Notes under the pieces: model-generated
Database searches by the model: none
What the model saw: only the letters and a program-made list of their open reading frames with translations
Told to the model about the DNA's origin: nothing
Position numbers and translations under genes: made by a program
Shown: positions 33,551 through 42,302 of the stretch, piece by piece
How the letters are laid out: each line of letters starts with the position of its first letter
Position numbering within the stretch: position 1 is the stretch's first letter
Source: Dactylosporangium roseum
Lineage (GTDB): Bacteria; Actinomycetota; Actinomycetes; Mycobacteriales; Micromonosporaceae
Assembly (NCBI RefSeq): GCF_025264685.1
Contig: NZ_CP073721.1
Location: 6,589,501 to 6,653,500 of the forward strand
Length of the DNA stretch: 64,000 nt
Direction of reading: 5' to 3'

Positions 33551-33591
33551 ACTGGATGGGGCTGGTCCACTGAGGGCCAGCCCCGTCCAGT
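33551..33591 (+). terminator. Hairpin terminator after the carbonic anhydrase
   Basis: ACTGGATGGGGCTGG pairs with CCAGCCCCGTCCAGT (15-bp stem with one G-U) around an 11-nt loop, 43 bp after the stop codon. There is no T-run, as is frequent in GC-rich actinomycetes. From here to 33815 no gene is apparent. Confidence 0.65.
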
Positions 33592-33815
33592 GCGGCTGGT
33601 CGAGACCACGCATTCGATCTTGGCCCGGGGCCCCGAACGTGGACCCGCCGGACTCCTGCCGGAGCCTGTTCGTCAGCGCGGGCAAAGCCCACTCGGCCTG
33701 CGACTCGCAGCAGGTCGAAGTGCCCGGATCGCCGGTGAATATCGGTACAAGTCCGAACCACAACTCCAAGATCGACGCAGGAAGATGGGGTCAGGCGCTC
33801 CTCGCAGGGGCGGTG

Positions 33816-33968
33816 CTACAGGATGAACCGCTCGTCGGCGAGCGGGCCGGTCACCTTGTCAGATTCCAGGAACAACCACGCCATCGGGTCGTCCTGCTGC
33901 TCGGCCGACCTCACGCCGGCGGCCTCCTCTCGCGTCGTTCCTTCCCTGTTCAGCACCGCTTTGTCCAT
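33816..33968 (-). CDS. 50-residue peptide ORF with a strong ribosome-binding site
   Basis: Not recognised. GGAAGG lies 5 bp before ATG 33968. The product begins MDKAVLNREGTTREEAAG, is acidic and hydrophilic, then has MAWLFLESDKV and ends PLADERFIL. It has no signal peptide or cysteines. It lies downstream, on the same strand, of the trefoil-like gene. A short acidic leader-like sequence with a hydrophobic end could be a peptide precursor, but no modifying enzyme is near. Confidence rests on the ribosome-binding site and composition alone. Confidence 0.45.
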   Translation of the reverse strand: MDKAVLNREGTTREEAAGVRSAEQQDDPMAWLFLESDKVTGPLADERFIL

Positions 33969-34299
33969 GCCGACCTTCCATTGTGCCGATCGTCATCGAA
34001 CTCCACCGTTACCCGGATCCTCACCCCGCGAAACGTGCGGAATCTCACCCCCCGAGACCGCGCACTTTGACGCCAGCGACCGGCGCGCCCTCCCGCGTTC
34101 GCGCTGTCGCTCCCGCACCCAACGGGCCGCTATCCAACCGGAGAAGATAGGCGCAGGCACAGCCTTCCAGCGCGATCGTTGGCTTCGACACCCAAATGAT
34201 CAGGAAGCCGTGCCCGTCCTACCTGCCAATCACCGCGCCCGGCACGTCCCAGCAGAGACCGTCCGATCAGGATATTCCATCATCTTGCCGGGGCCGTGG
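33969..34299. other. Intergenic DNA, no gene seen
   Basis: 331 bp between the 50-residue ORF and the trefoil-like gene. Only Arg/Pro-rich shadow frames are open. No repeat or clear hairpin was noticed. Confidence 0.6.
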
Positions 34300-34821
34300 C
34301 TAGCGGGCCACGTTGAGAATAAATTTTTCGTGGCCGCCGCCGTTGGCGTTGAACTGGCAGTTGACTATCCCACCGCCGGAGTCGGTGGCGGCCGTCACCC
34401 CGGAGCCGACCATGCGCAGGTACGCATTCGGAAAGGCCGTCGCCGACTCGAAGGAGAACGAACCGTCCGCCTGCGGGTGAAGCTTGAACTTCTCGTAGGG
34501 CTCCGCGCCGAATTGGCAGTTGACCGTCCCACCGCCGGGCCCCGAGGTGATGGCCGGCAACCCGGCGCCGTCCATGCGCAGATACACATTCGGAAAGGCC
34601 GTCGCCGACTCGAAGGAGAACGAACCGTCCGCCTGCGGGTGAAGCTTGAACCTCTCGTAGGGCCCCGCGCCGAATTGGCAGTTGACCGTCCCACCGCCAG
34701 AGCCGGCGAAGGTCGTCACCCCGGTGCCGTCCATGCGCAGATATACATTCGGAAAGAACGTCGATTGAATCGTGATCGGCGCGTCCCCGAGCGTCGCGAG
34801 ATCTGTTACTGACAACGGCAT
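34300..34821 (-). CDS. Three-repeat trefoil-like (fascin-like) protein
   Basis: 173 residues made of three copies of a 53-54 residue unit starting at about residues 23, 76 and 130. Each unit has F-P-N-x-Y-L-R-M, then a Gly-rich loop, then G-x-V-N-C-Q-F, then E-[RK]-F-[KI]-L and, in the first two copies, HPQADGSFSFES. Three short beta-rich repeats of this kind point to a beta-trefoil of the fascin or ricin-like type, used for binding sugars or proteins. There is no signal peptide. A GAGAGGG ribosome-binding site precedes the ATG. The first two repeats are nearly identical at DNA level, so the duplication is recent. Confidence 0.75.
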   Translation of the reverse strand: MPLSVTDLATLGDAPITIQSTFFPNVYLRMDGTGVTTFAGSGGGTVNCQFGAGPYERFKLHPQADGSFSFESATAFPNVYLRMDGAGLPAITSGPGGGTVNCQFGAEPYEKFKLHPQADGSFSFESATAFPNAYLRMVGSGVTAATDSGGGIVNCQFNANGGGHEKFILNVAR

Positions 34822-35643
34822 GAGGCCCTCTCTTTCTCTTGGGAATACTCACAATAACCGGATCGTCACAGACAGATAAGCCCCAGCGCTTGGCGAGGGG
34901 CGAACGTAACGACGATGGCGGACATATACGACGAAACCGAACTCCAGCGCTATGCGGGAACCTCGTAACCGGCGACGACTGCGGGATCTGTCGCTTCGCG
35001 GCTGAACTGGCGAGTTCGCAGCACCGTGGCGAGTCACGTGGCGAACGACGACGGCCGGATTCTCAGCGAAAAGTGGTGAATTTTGCCCGCTGCGACTCGG
35101 GGCGCTCTGGGCGATCCTTCGGCAGAGCCATCCGCAACTGAGTTACCGATGCCCGATCGTGATCAAGTGCATTGGCGACGGGATCGAGAACTCCTGCTCG
35201 ACCTGCTGCCCGAAGACTTCGAGCAATTGCCGAACCTAGCCGGAGGAACGTTTGGCGCAGCTCACCCGATCGGCGTTGAGTCACATTCCAAGGAGCCCGC
35301 TGCCGGCACAGTACATAGCGCGGTGGTGTTGTTCGACGTGCTGGGCGCGACGGTCGCCAACCACCGACCCCGGGAAAGGAGCGCAATGTACGGAAGGCTG
35401 CCGGTGACCGGCATCGGAGCGATCACGCCGGCCTGTTCGGCTGGCACCATGTGCTCGAGTTCATCGGCAGCGAGGTGATCAGCCTCGACACCACCGTGGC
35501 GTTCGTGGCACCGGTCTTCACCGCCGTCGTGCCGTACTTCCACCACGACATCCGCCCCCGCAGCGTGCCCCCACGGCTGCACGCCGCCGGCGTGAACAGG
35601 TGCTCCGGGGCGGCTGACAGCAGATGGACAGTAGCCTGGGGGC
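34822..35643. other. 822-bp region without a convincing gene
   Basis: Codon use in all frames here is unlike that of the neighbouring genes, and AT content is locally higher. The only structured signal is the short, apparently frameshifted ORF at 35386-35615, listed separately. The right end must hold the promoter of the SARP regulator that starts at 35644. Confidence 0.6.
35386..35615 (+). pseudogene. Possible frameshifted small membrane-protein gene
   Basis: AAAGGAG lies 5 bp before ATG 35386, and the frame reads MYGRLPVTGIGAIT before running out after 30 codons. One base behind, the sequence continues as GLFGWHHVLEFIGSEVIS followed by VAFVAPVFTAVVPYFHHDIR, which looks like real protein. 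Joining the two needs a single-base frameshift around 35420-35435. The family is unknown; this may be coincidence. Confidence 0.3.
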
Positions 35644-38600
35644 GTGCGATTCGGGGCGCTGGGGCCGCTGGCAGTGTGGACCGACAAGGGTAAACCGGTC
35701 ACGGTTCCCGGGCGGAAGGTCCGGGCGCTGCTCGCCGCGCTCCTGGTTCACGAAGGCCGTGCGGTGTCCGTCGACGGGCTGGTCGAGTCGCTGTGGGGTG
35801 AGGCGGCCCCCGCCGACCCCGGCGCCGCGCTGCACGTGCGGGTTTCCCAGTTGCGCCGCGCTCTCGAAGGGGCCGAGTCGGGCGGGCGGGACCTCGTGGT
35901 GTCCCAGGCCCCCGGCTACGCGCTGCGGACCGCGCCCGAGGCCGTCGACGCCGCGAGGTTCACAGCGCTCCTGAACGATGCGGCGCAGACGGCCGGCGAC
36001 CCCCGGACCCGCGCCGGGCTGCTGGCCGAGGCGCTGGGCCTGTGGCGCGGTCCGGCCCTGGCCGACTTCGCCGACGAGGAGTTCGCCCGCGCGGCCGCGG
36101 CCCGGTGGGAGGAGCAGCGGCTGGCCGCCGTCGAGGCACACGCGGAGGCCCGGCTGGACCTGGGTGAGCACCGCGAGCTGGCCGGCGAGCTGGGCGAGCA
36201 GGTGACCCTGCACCCGTACCGGGAGCGGCTGCGGGCCGCCCACATGCGCGCCCTGCATCGCGCCGGCCGGACGAGTGAGGCCCTCGACAGCTTCCACCAG
36301 TTGCGGCAGCAGCTCGCCGACGAGCTCGGCCTCGACCCCGGCCCGGAGCTCGCCGCGCTCCACCGCGCCCTCCTGGCCGGTGACCCCGCCGAGGACCCGC
36401 CGGCACCGGCGAACCAGCGGCCGATCACCAACCTGCCGGCACCCGTCACCGGCCTGATCGGCCGCGAACCGGCGGTGCGGCGGATCCGGGAGCTGCTGGC
36501 GTCCGGCCGGCTCGTCACGCTCACCGGCCCTGGCGGGGTCGGCAAGACCAGCGTGGCCGTGGCGGTCGGCCACGCCGTCGCCGAGACGTATCCGGGCGGC
36601 GCGTGGCTCGTCGACCTCACCGCCTGGGACGGGCAGGGCGACCCGGCCGAGCCGGTCCTGGCCGCGCTGTCCATCCCGGATCCGCCGGGCGGTTCGGAAC
36701 CGGCGGGCGATCGCCTGGCGACCGCGCTGGGGGACCGCCGGACGCTGCTGGTGCTGGACAACTGCGAGCACGTGGTCGAGCGGATGGCCGGGCTGCTCGG
36801 CGAGCTGCTGCCGGTCGCGTCCGGCCTGCGGGTGCTGGCCACCAGCCGGGAGCCGCTGCGGCTGCGCGGTGAGGCCCGCTGGGAGCTGCCGCCGCTGGAC
36901 GTCCCCGACACCGACGACCCGGGCCGGCTGGCCCGCTCGCCCGCGGTACAACTCTTCCTGGCCCGGGCCGGGTTGGCTTCGGCGCCGGAGACCGCGACCG
37001 GTCTTGCGGTCGTGGCCGAGATCTGCCGGCGGCTCGACGGCATCCCGCTGGCGCTGGAGCTGGCCGCGACGCGGGTGCCCGCGCTGGGCGTGTCCGAGCT
37101 GGCCACCCGGCTGCGGGTGCCGCGGGACCGGTTCGGGTTGCTGCGCCACGGACCACGCGACGCGCCCGAACGGCAGCGCACCCTGGCCGCGGTGATCGAC
37201 TGGAGCTGGCAGCTCCTGGCCGAGGACGAGCGGGCCGTGCTGCGCCGGCTGGCCGTGCACGCCGGCGGGTGCACCCTCGCCGCGGCCGAGGCGGTGTGCG
37301 GCGGCGAGGTGCTCGACGTGCTGGCCGGGCTGGTGGACCGCTCGCTGGTGACGCGCACCGACGGGCCCCGGTTCCGGCTGCTGGAGTCGGTGTCCGCGTA
37401 CTGCCTGGACCGGCTGCGCGAGGCCGGCGAGGAGGACGAGTTGCGGCGCCGCCACGCCGACCACTATCTGGCCCTGGCGGAGCTGGCCGGGCCGCGGCTA
37501 CGCGGGCCCGGCCAGCGGGAGTGGCTGCACCGGCTGGACGCCGAGGCCGCGAACCTGCGGGTGGCCCTGGAGACGTTCCGCCGGGCGGGCGCGGCCGGGC
37601 CGGCGCTGCGGCTGGCCGAAACGCTGGTCTGGTACTGGTTCCTCCGCGGCCGCCTCACCGAGGCGCGCCGGGCGCTGGCCGGCGCGCTGGCCGTGCCGGG
37701 CGAGGCACCCGCCACCCTCCGTTCCTCCGTCGAGGCCTGGGAGGCCGGCCTGGCGATCCGGCAGGGGCAGGCCGGGCCGGAGCGCGCGTTCGAGGTGCTG
37801 CAGCGGTACGACCGGACGGCGGATCCGGCCGGCCGCGCCCGGGCCGAGTGGTTCCTCGCGGCCTCGATCATCGACTTCGGCGACGTGACGGCCACCGGCG
37901 AGCTGCTGGATCGGGCGCTGGAGACGTTCCGCGCCACCGGGGACCGCTGGGGTGAGGCCGCGGTGCTGGGCATCCGGGCCATGCTCGCTCACATCCGGGG
38001 TGACCAGGGCGCTCTGGAGCACGACGCCCGGCGCAGCGCCGAACTGTTCGGCGAGCTGGGTGACGACTGGGGTGTGCTCCAGGCGACCGACTGGCTGATC
38101 GGTCTGGCGGACATGACCGGCGACCACGCGGAGGCGGCCCGGCTGAGCCGCGACGGCCTGCGGATCGCCGAGGACCTGGGGCTGTGGTCCGACGTGGCCG
38201 GCCGGCTGGGCTGGCTGGCGTGGATCTCGGTGCAGGTCGGCGACTACGCGCACGCCTACGAGTACGGCGAACGGGCGAAGCGGCTCGCCGCCGAGCAGGG
38301 GCTCCGGGTGAGCGAGGTGTTCGCCACGATCAGCCTGGCGTTCGCCGCCCGCCGGTCCGGCCGGCTGGACGCGGCCGAGGAGCACCTGCGGTGGCTGCTG
38401 ACGTCGGCCCGGCAGCAGCAGACCGCCGACAGTCACCCGCCCCACCTGTCGATGGTGCTGGCCGAGCTGGGGTTCCTGGCCGGGCGGCGCGACGATCCGG
38501 TGGCGGCGCTGACCTGGCACCGGGAGGCCTTCGACGTGTTCGGCGAGCAGGGCGCCCCGGCCGGCCTGGCGTGGGCGCTGGTGGGCCTGGCCGACGCCCT

Positions 38601-38823
38601 GGTCCTCGACGGGCGCCCCGGCCTGGCCGCGCAGTTGCTCGGGACCGCCGACGCCGTGCGGCAGAAGAACGGTCAGCCGATGTCGGTGTCGGAGCGGGAG
38701 GAGGTGGACCGGATCACGGCCGCGGCCCGCGCCGCCGAGCCCGGCTTCGCCGACCTGTTCGCGCGCGGCGGTGAGCGCACGCCCGAGGAGGCCCGGTCCC
38801 TGGTGGACGGGGACCGGGCCTGA
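35644..38823 (+). CDS. AfsR/SARP-type transcriptional regulator (BTAD-NB-ARC-TPR)
   Basis: 1059 residues. Domains in order: a winged-helix OmpR-like DNA-binding domain (about 1-90, VRFGALGPLAVW to QAPGYAL), a bacterial transcriptional activation domain (about 95-245, with HPYRERLRAAHMRALHRAGRTSEAL), an NB-ARC/STAND ATPase (Walker A GPGGVGKTS at about 295-303, LLVLDNCEHV as Walker B, then SREPLRLRGE) and a long TPR-rich C-terminal half. Such proteins switch on antibiotic or development genes in response to a ligand. GTG 35644 fits the family start. No biosynthetic cluster is visible beside it. Confidence 0.93.
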   Translation: MRFGALGPLAVWTDKGKPVTVPGRKVRALLAALLVHEGRAVSVDGLVESLWGEAAPADPGAALHVRVSQLRRALEGAESGGRDLVVSQAPGYALRTAPEAVDAARFTALLNDAAQTAGDPRTRAGLLAEALGLWRGPALADFADEEFARAAAARWEEQRLAAVEAHAEARLDLGEHRELAGELGEQVTLHPYRERLRAAHMRALHRAGRTSEALDSFHQLRQQLADELGLDPGPELAALHRALLAGDPAEDPPAPANQRPITNLPAPVTGLIGREPAVRRIRELLASGRLVTLTGPGGVGKTSVAVAVGHAVAETYPGGAWLVDLTAWDGQGDPAEPVLAALSIPDPPGGSEPAGDRLATALGDRRTLLVLDNCEHVVERMAGLLGELLPVASGLRVLATSREPLRLRGEARWELPPLDVPDTDDPGRLARSPAVQLFLARAGLASAPETATGLAVVAEICRRLDGIPLALELAATRVPALGVSELATRLRVPRDRFGLLRHGPRDAPERQRTLAAVIDWSWQLLAEDERAVLRRLAVHAGGCTLAAAEAVCGGEVLDVLAGLVDRSLVTRTDGPRFRLLESVSAYCLDRLREAGEEDELRRRHADHYLALAELAGPRLRGPGQREWLHRLDAEAANLRVALETFRRAGAAGPALRLAETLVWYWFLRGRLTEARRALAGALAVPGEAPATLRSSVEAWEAGLAIRQGQAGPERAFEVLQRYDRTADPAGRARAEWFLAASIIDFGDVTATGELLDRALETFRATGDRWGEAAVLGIRAMLAHIRGDQGALEHDARRSAELFGELGDDWGVLQATDWLIGLADMTGDHAEAARLSRDGLRIAEDLGLWSDVAGRLGWLAWISVQVGDYAHAYEYGERAKRLAAEQGLRVSEVFATISLAFAARRSGRLDAAEEHLRWLLTSARQQQTADSHPPHLSMVLAELGFLAGRRDDPVAALTWHREAFDVFGEQGAPAGLAWALVGLADALVLDGRPGLAAQLLGTADAVRQKNGQPMSVSEREEVDRITAAARAAEPGFADLFARGGERTPEEARSLVDGDRA

Positions 38824-38827
38824 GCGT

Positions 38828-39400
38828 CTACTTCGGGACGTAGACGTGGATGACGATCCCGGAGTCGAACCGGTGCAGTTCCGCCAGCTTCAGGTGGGTG
38901 GTGTCGAACCCGGCACCCTCGAACAGGTGCTTGCCGGCGCCGACGACGACCGGGAAGTACCAGAAGTGGAACTCGTCGACGAGGCCGTGCTCCACCAGGG
39001 TGCGGTCCAGCTCGCCGGTGCCGTACTTCAGGATGTTGCCGCCGGGCTGCTCCTTGAGCTTCGCGACCTCCTCGGCCACGTCCCCCTTGATCAGCGTGGC
39101 GTTCCAGGTGGTCTCGGTCAGCGTCCGCGACGCCACGTATTTCGGCATGTTGTTCATGAACTCGGCAGCTTCGCCGTCCCGGCCCGACCACGCCTCCGCG
39201 AAGGCCTCGTAGGTCACCCGGCCCGTCAGCATGGCGTCCACGCCGGACATCAGCTTCATGGCGTAGTTGTTGTGGTCCTCGTCCCAGTACGGCTGGCCCC
39301 AGTGCTGCGGCTCTGCGCGGGAGGCCGTGGACGGCCGAGTGTCGTCGATGATCCCGTCCAAGGACACGAACGTCGACTCGATGATCTTGCGCATTGCCAC
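38828..39400 (-). CDS. Dihydrofolate-reductase-family (RibD C-terminal-like) protein
   Basis: 190 residues. It has the DHFR/RibD-C pattern: MRKIIESTFVSLDGIIDDT at the N-terminus, MLTGRVTYEAFAEAW, PKYVASRTL, and EFHFWYFPVVVGAGKHLFEG near the C-terminus. Members of this branch (YwjB/YyaP type) are NADPH-binding reductases of unknown substrate. It converges on the SARP gene with a 4-bp gap. Confidence 0.87.
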   Translation of the reverse strand: MAMRKIIESTFVSLDGIIDDTRPSTASRAEPQHWGQPYWDEDHNNYAMKLMSGVDAMLTGRVTYEAFAEAWSGRDGEAAEFMNNMPKYVASRTLTETTWNATLIKGDVAEEVAKLKEQPGGNILKYGTGELDRTLVEHGLVDEFHFWYFPVVVGAGKHLFEGAGFDTTHLKLAELHRFDSGIVIHVYVPK

Positions 39401-39513
39401 ACTCCCGTCGATCCCGCCGGCGGCCCGTTTCCGCCTGCCCTGATGCCGACAAGGCTGCCGGGCCGGCCTTACGGTTTCCTTCAGGTCGCCCTACGTCCCG
39501 GCATTCGCCCTGC

Positions 39514-41118
39514 TCACGCCACCAGTCGCTGCTCCTCAAGCTCCGTCAGCCGGACGGTGCACAGGCTGCCGCGCTCGGCCTTCACCTCGGTCACCTTCAA
39601 CTGGGTGCCCGGCGGGAGGATGTACTCCTCCTCGCCGGTGAACGCGGAAAACCGGCGAATGCCGACGGCCCGCACCGGGAGCACCTCGAAGAGCGTCCGC
39701 TTGCCGCGGCTGCCGAGGAACGCCTGAGCCACGCCGAGCTTCGACGTGCACGACGACACACCCCACCACGTCACGGTCTGGCCGAGCGGATACTGCGACC
39801 GCAGGTCCAACGACACCCCGCGCCACAGCGGCTCGGTGCGGGCGGGCAGCCGCGACACGGCCGAGAACAGCAGCCGCAGATAAGGCAGATAGGGCACGAT
39901 CCTGCTCCGGTCCGGGTCGCGCAGGGTGGCGTTGATCTGCCGGTAGAACGCCGACTCGCACGTGTAGAGATACAGCGCGGCGACCTCGTCGGCGGACAGG
40001 CCGCCGACCGCGTCACCCGCCGTGTCGGCCTGCGCCCGGCCGAACTCATGCGACTGCTCCACGTGCCAGTCGAGACCCGACAAGATCTTGGCCGCCGGGG
40101 CGATCGCCGCACGGAAGTCCATGAGCGGGGTGTCGAACACGCCCGTGATCGCGGGCAGGACGAGGCCCTCGTCCTTGACGCTGGCGAGCCGCTCCAGATA
40201 GAGCTTGTGCAACTCCATCGTGGAGGCGATGAACGCACCCATGCGGTCGGCGGTGCCCCCGTCCTGACTATTCCAGCCCTTGCTGGGCAACCAGTCGATC
40301 TCCCCGGCACCGAGCGCGGCGAGCGCCGCGTTGACCACGGCGAAGTGCTCCCCGTCGCAGAAGACGTCGCCCTGCGCCGCCGGGTTGGGGTGGTCGATGT
40401 GCCGGACCTCCACCGCGGGGTACTTCTTCTGGAGGCGCAGCACGATGTTCTTCAGGTTGCGGGCGTGCGCGCCCCACCACGCGAACACCACACCCCGGTC
40501 CTCCTCGGCGGCGTCCTGCTTCGCCTTGAGGATCTCCTCGACGAGCTTCTCGACGACCGGCCGCCAGAAGGCGGTGTGCTGGTCGGTGGCCATCGCCCCG
40601 TCGCCGCTGGCGGTGAGCGACGCGTTCAACAGCAGCACGCCCTGCGTGAGCATCGCCTGGAACCATTCCGGCGGCTGCACGGTGTCGTGCTCCTTGAGCA
40701 GCGCGCGGATGTCGGCGATCGGCGTCTTCTTCGCGATGCCGTACTTCCACATCGCCGCCGCCTTGATGATGCAGCGGATGCTGACGACCCGGCCGAACTG
40801 GCTGTCGGCCCAGTCGTGGAAGGTGTTGTCGAACATGGCGATGCCGGTGGCGCTCTCCGGCCGCGGATAGGGATTCTGGCCGAAGACGACGACCTTCCAC
40901 TTGTGCGGCGGGTTGGGCTTGAGCGCCTGGAAGGTCAGCTCCCGGACCGGCACCACCTGCGGGCTGCGGCCCGGGCCCATGAACGTGGCCGCGGCCGGCT
41001 GCGCCTCGATGACGGGCTTCAGCAGCGGCAGCCACGGCTCACCGCCGCCCGTGAAGAGCTCGGCGAGCGCCAGCGGATCGGCGGGATCGGCGGGCGTCGG
41101 GGCGGTGCTGTCGCTCAT
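39514..41118 (-). CDS. Uracil-DNA-glycosylase-like domain fused to an ADP-ribosyltransferase domain
   Basis: 534 residues. Residues about 60-270 follow family-1 UDG: FGQNPYPRPESATG (78-91, motif 1), VLLLNASLTA (161-170), FAWWGAHARNLKN (212-223) and HPNPAAQG (243-250, motif 2). The catalytic Asp of GQDPYH is Asn82 here. Residues about 375-515 are an R-S-E class ADP-ribosyltransferase: an N-terminal helix LYLYTCESAFYRQIN, LWRG with Arg433, SSCTS (455-459) and GEEEYILPPG with the E496-x-E498 pair. All ART catalytic residues are present. ATG 41118 has GGGAG 6 bp upstream. It is divergent from a macrodomain gene. No fusion of this kind is known to me. Confidence 0.85.
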   Translation of the reverse strand: MSDSTAPTPADPADPLALAELFTGGGEPWLPLLKPVIEAQPAAATFMGPGRSPQVVPVRELTFQALKPNPPHKWKVVVFGQNPYPRPESATGIAMFDNTFHDWADSQFGRVVSIRCIIKAAAMWKYGIAKKTPIADIRALLKEHDTVQPPEWFQAMLTQGVLLLNASLTASGDGAMATDQHTAFWRPVVEKLVEEILKAKQDAAEEDRGVVFAWWGAHARNLKNIVLRLQKKYPAVEVRHIDHPNPAAQGDVFCDGEHFAVVNAALAALGAGEIDWLPSKGWNSQDGGTADRMGAFIASTMELHKLYLERLASVKDEGLVLPAITGVFDTPLMDFRAAIAPAAKILSGLDWHVEQSHEFGRAQADTAGDAVGGLSADEVAALYLYTCESAFYRQINATLRDPDRSRIVPYLPYLRLLFSAVSRLPARTEPLWRGVSLDLRSQYPLGQTVTWWGVSSCTSKLGVAQAFLGSRGKRTLFEVLPVRAVGIRRFSAFTGEEEYILPPGTQLKVTEVKAERGSLCTVRLTELEEQRLVA

Positions 41119-41255
41119 CGTGGACTCCCGGAATTGGGCGGTGGAGGGTCGACGGCATGGCACAGTAACACCGACCTCCGACAATTTTTCGGCTCGCACG
41201 GCCCCGGTATGTTCATGCCGCCGAAGGCCCTCTTTCTCTGGATCGGAGTGCGCCC
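41119..41255. promoter_or_regulatory. Shared divergent promoter region of the ART fusion and macrodomain genes
   Basis: 137 bp separate the two start codons. An AATTTTT stretch inside the small inverted repeat CCGA/TCGG is the only AT-rich part, and a TATGTT hexamer about 45 bp before the macrodomain ATG may be its -10. The macrodomain ATG has GGAG about 8 bp upstream. Co-regulation is likely from geometry alone. Confidence 0.4.
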
Positions 41256-41933
41256 ATGACCGTCAACCACGCCCAGCCGCAGCTCAGGGTCGTGCTGAGC
41301 GACGTCAACGCAAAGGTCGTCCAGGCGTGGACGTCGGCGTTCGCCGACACCGCCGAGGTCGAGATCGTCAAGGGCTCGATCGTCAACCAGCACGTCGACG
41401 CCTGGGTCAGCCCGACCAACTCGCACGGCCGCATGGACGGCGGGGTCGACGCGGTCGTCAAGCGCCACCTCGGCGCGGGGATCCAGTTGCGCGTGCAGCG
41501 GGCGATCCGCGACGAGTTCGGCGGTTCGCTGCCGATCGGCAGCGCCGTGTGCGTGCCGTCCGGCGCGGCCAACCCGAGGTTCCTGATCTCGACGCCGACG
41601 ATGGAACACTCGGTGGAGAACGTGCGCGAGACGCTGAACGTGGCCCTGGCCTGCGCCGCCGCGTTCCAGGCGATCCACATGCAGAATTCGCGGGAGCCGG
41701 GCAGCATCCGGTCCGTGGCGCTGGTCGGCATGGGCGCGGCGACGGGCAAGGTCCCCCCGCAGGTCTGCGCCAACCTGATGTGGGCCGGCTACACCCTGTT
41801 CAACGACTACTCGTTCCACGACTACGAGGACCTGCGCCAGACGGTGACCGGGCAACTCGCCGACATCGAGGCCCGCCCCGAGACCGAGCGGGTCCGGATC
41901 ACGCCCCCGGCGCGGCCCCGCACCCGCGGCTGA
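41256..41933 (+). CDS. Macrodomain protein (putative ADP-ribosyl hydrolase)
   Basis: 225 residues with a macrodomain core: VEIVKGSIVNQHVDAWVSPT, then NSHGRMDGGVDAVVKRHLG as the nucleotide-binding Asn and Gly-rich loop, and later VALVGMGAATGKVPP as the second phosphate loop. The first loop is NSHGRMDGG instead of the common NxxLxGGGG, so it is a diverged member. Macrodomains bind or remove ADP-ribose. Its only close neighbour is the divergent ADP-ribosyltransferase fusion, and a hairpin closes the gene, so the two form a self-contained unit. An antidote-like role is inference. Confidence 0.85.
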   Translation: MTVNHAQPQLRVVLSDVNAKVVQAWTSAFADTAEVEIVKGSIVNQHVDAWVSPTNSHGRMDGGVDAVVKRHLGAGIQLRVQRAIRDEFGGSLPIGSAVCVPSGAANPRFLISTPTMEHSVENVRETLNVALACAAAFQAIHMQNSREPGSIRSVALVGMGAATGKVPPQVCANLMWAGYTLFNDYSFHDYEDLRQTVTGQLADIEARPETERVRITPPARPRTRG

Positions 41934-41959
41934 CCAGGTTCCCGGCCGAACTCGGCCGC

Positions 41960-41998
41960 TCGCCCCGTTCCTGACCCCGACCGCCGGGAACGGGGCGA
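41960..41998 (+). terminator. Hairpin terminator after the macrodomain gene
   Basis: TCGCCCCGTTCC (41960-41971) pairs perfectly with GGAACGGGGCGA (41987-41998) around a 15-nt loop, 27 bp after the stop codon. Confidence 0.75.
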
Positions 41999-42302
41999 CC
42001 GGAAGGGACGTCGCGCTGGTCGCACACGCGCACGTGGCGATTCGGGCAAAGATGCTGCACCCTGACCAAGATCATCAGCGGCAACCATCCGGTCAGCGCC
42101 GCGCTCTTCGGGAGGTGCGGGCGGGCGCAGCAGGCGAAGCCCGCAAGCGGGAGCGGGCGATGCACCATACGGATCGCACCCTTCCCGGCGCCGGGCAGCA
42201 GGTCGCTACCACCTCTGCTGGTGAGCCGGCAGTGCCGACCGACCACGCTCGGCGGCCGGCTCGTGGGCGACTCTGGCACGGCCCGGCGGGCGGATCAGGA
42301 AA
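41999..42302. other. Intergenic DNA, no gene seen
   Basis: 304 bp between the macrodomain terminator and the 3' end of the RAMA-nuclease gene. The open frames are Arg/His-rich shadows without a credible start. Confidence 0.6.

Noticed and set aside
35518..37464. 648-codon frame antisense to the SARP regulator
   Set aside because: Same reason; the regulator has all domains and a normal start.
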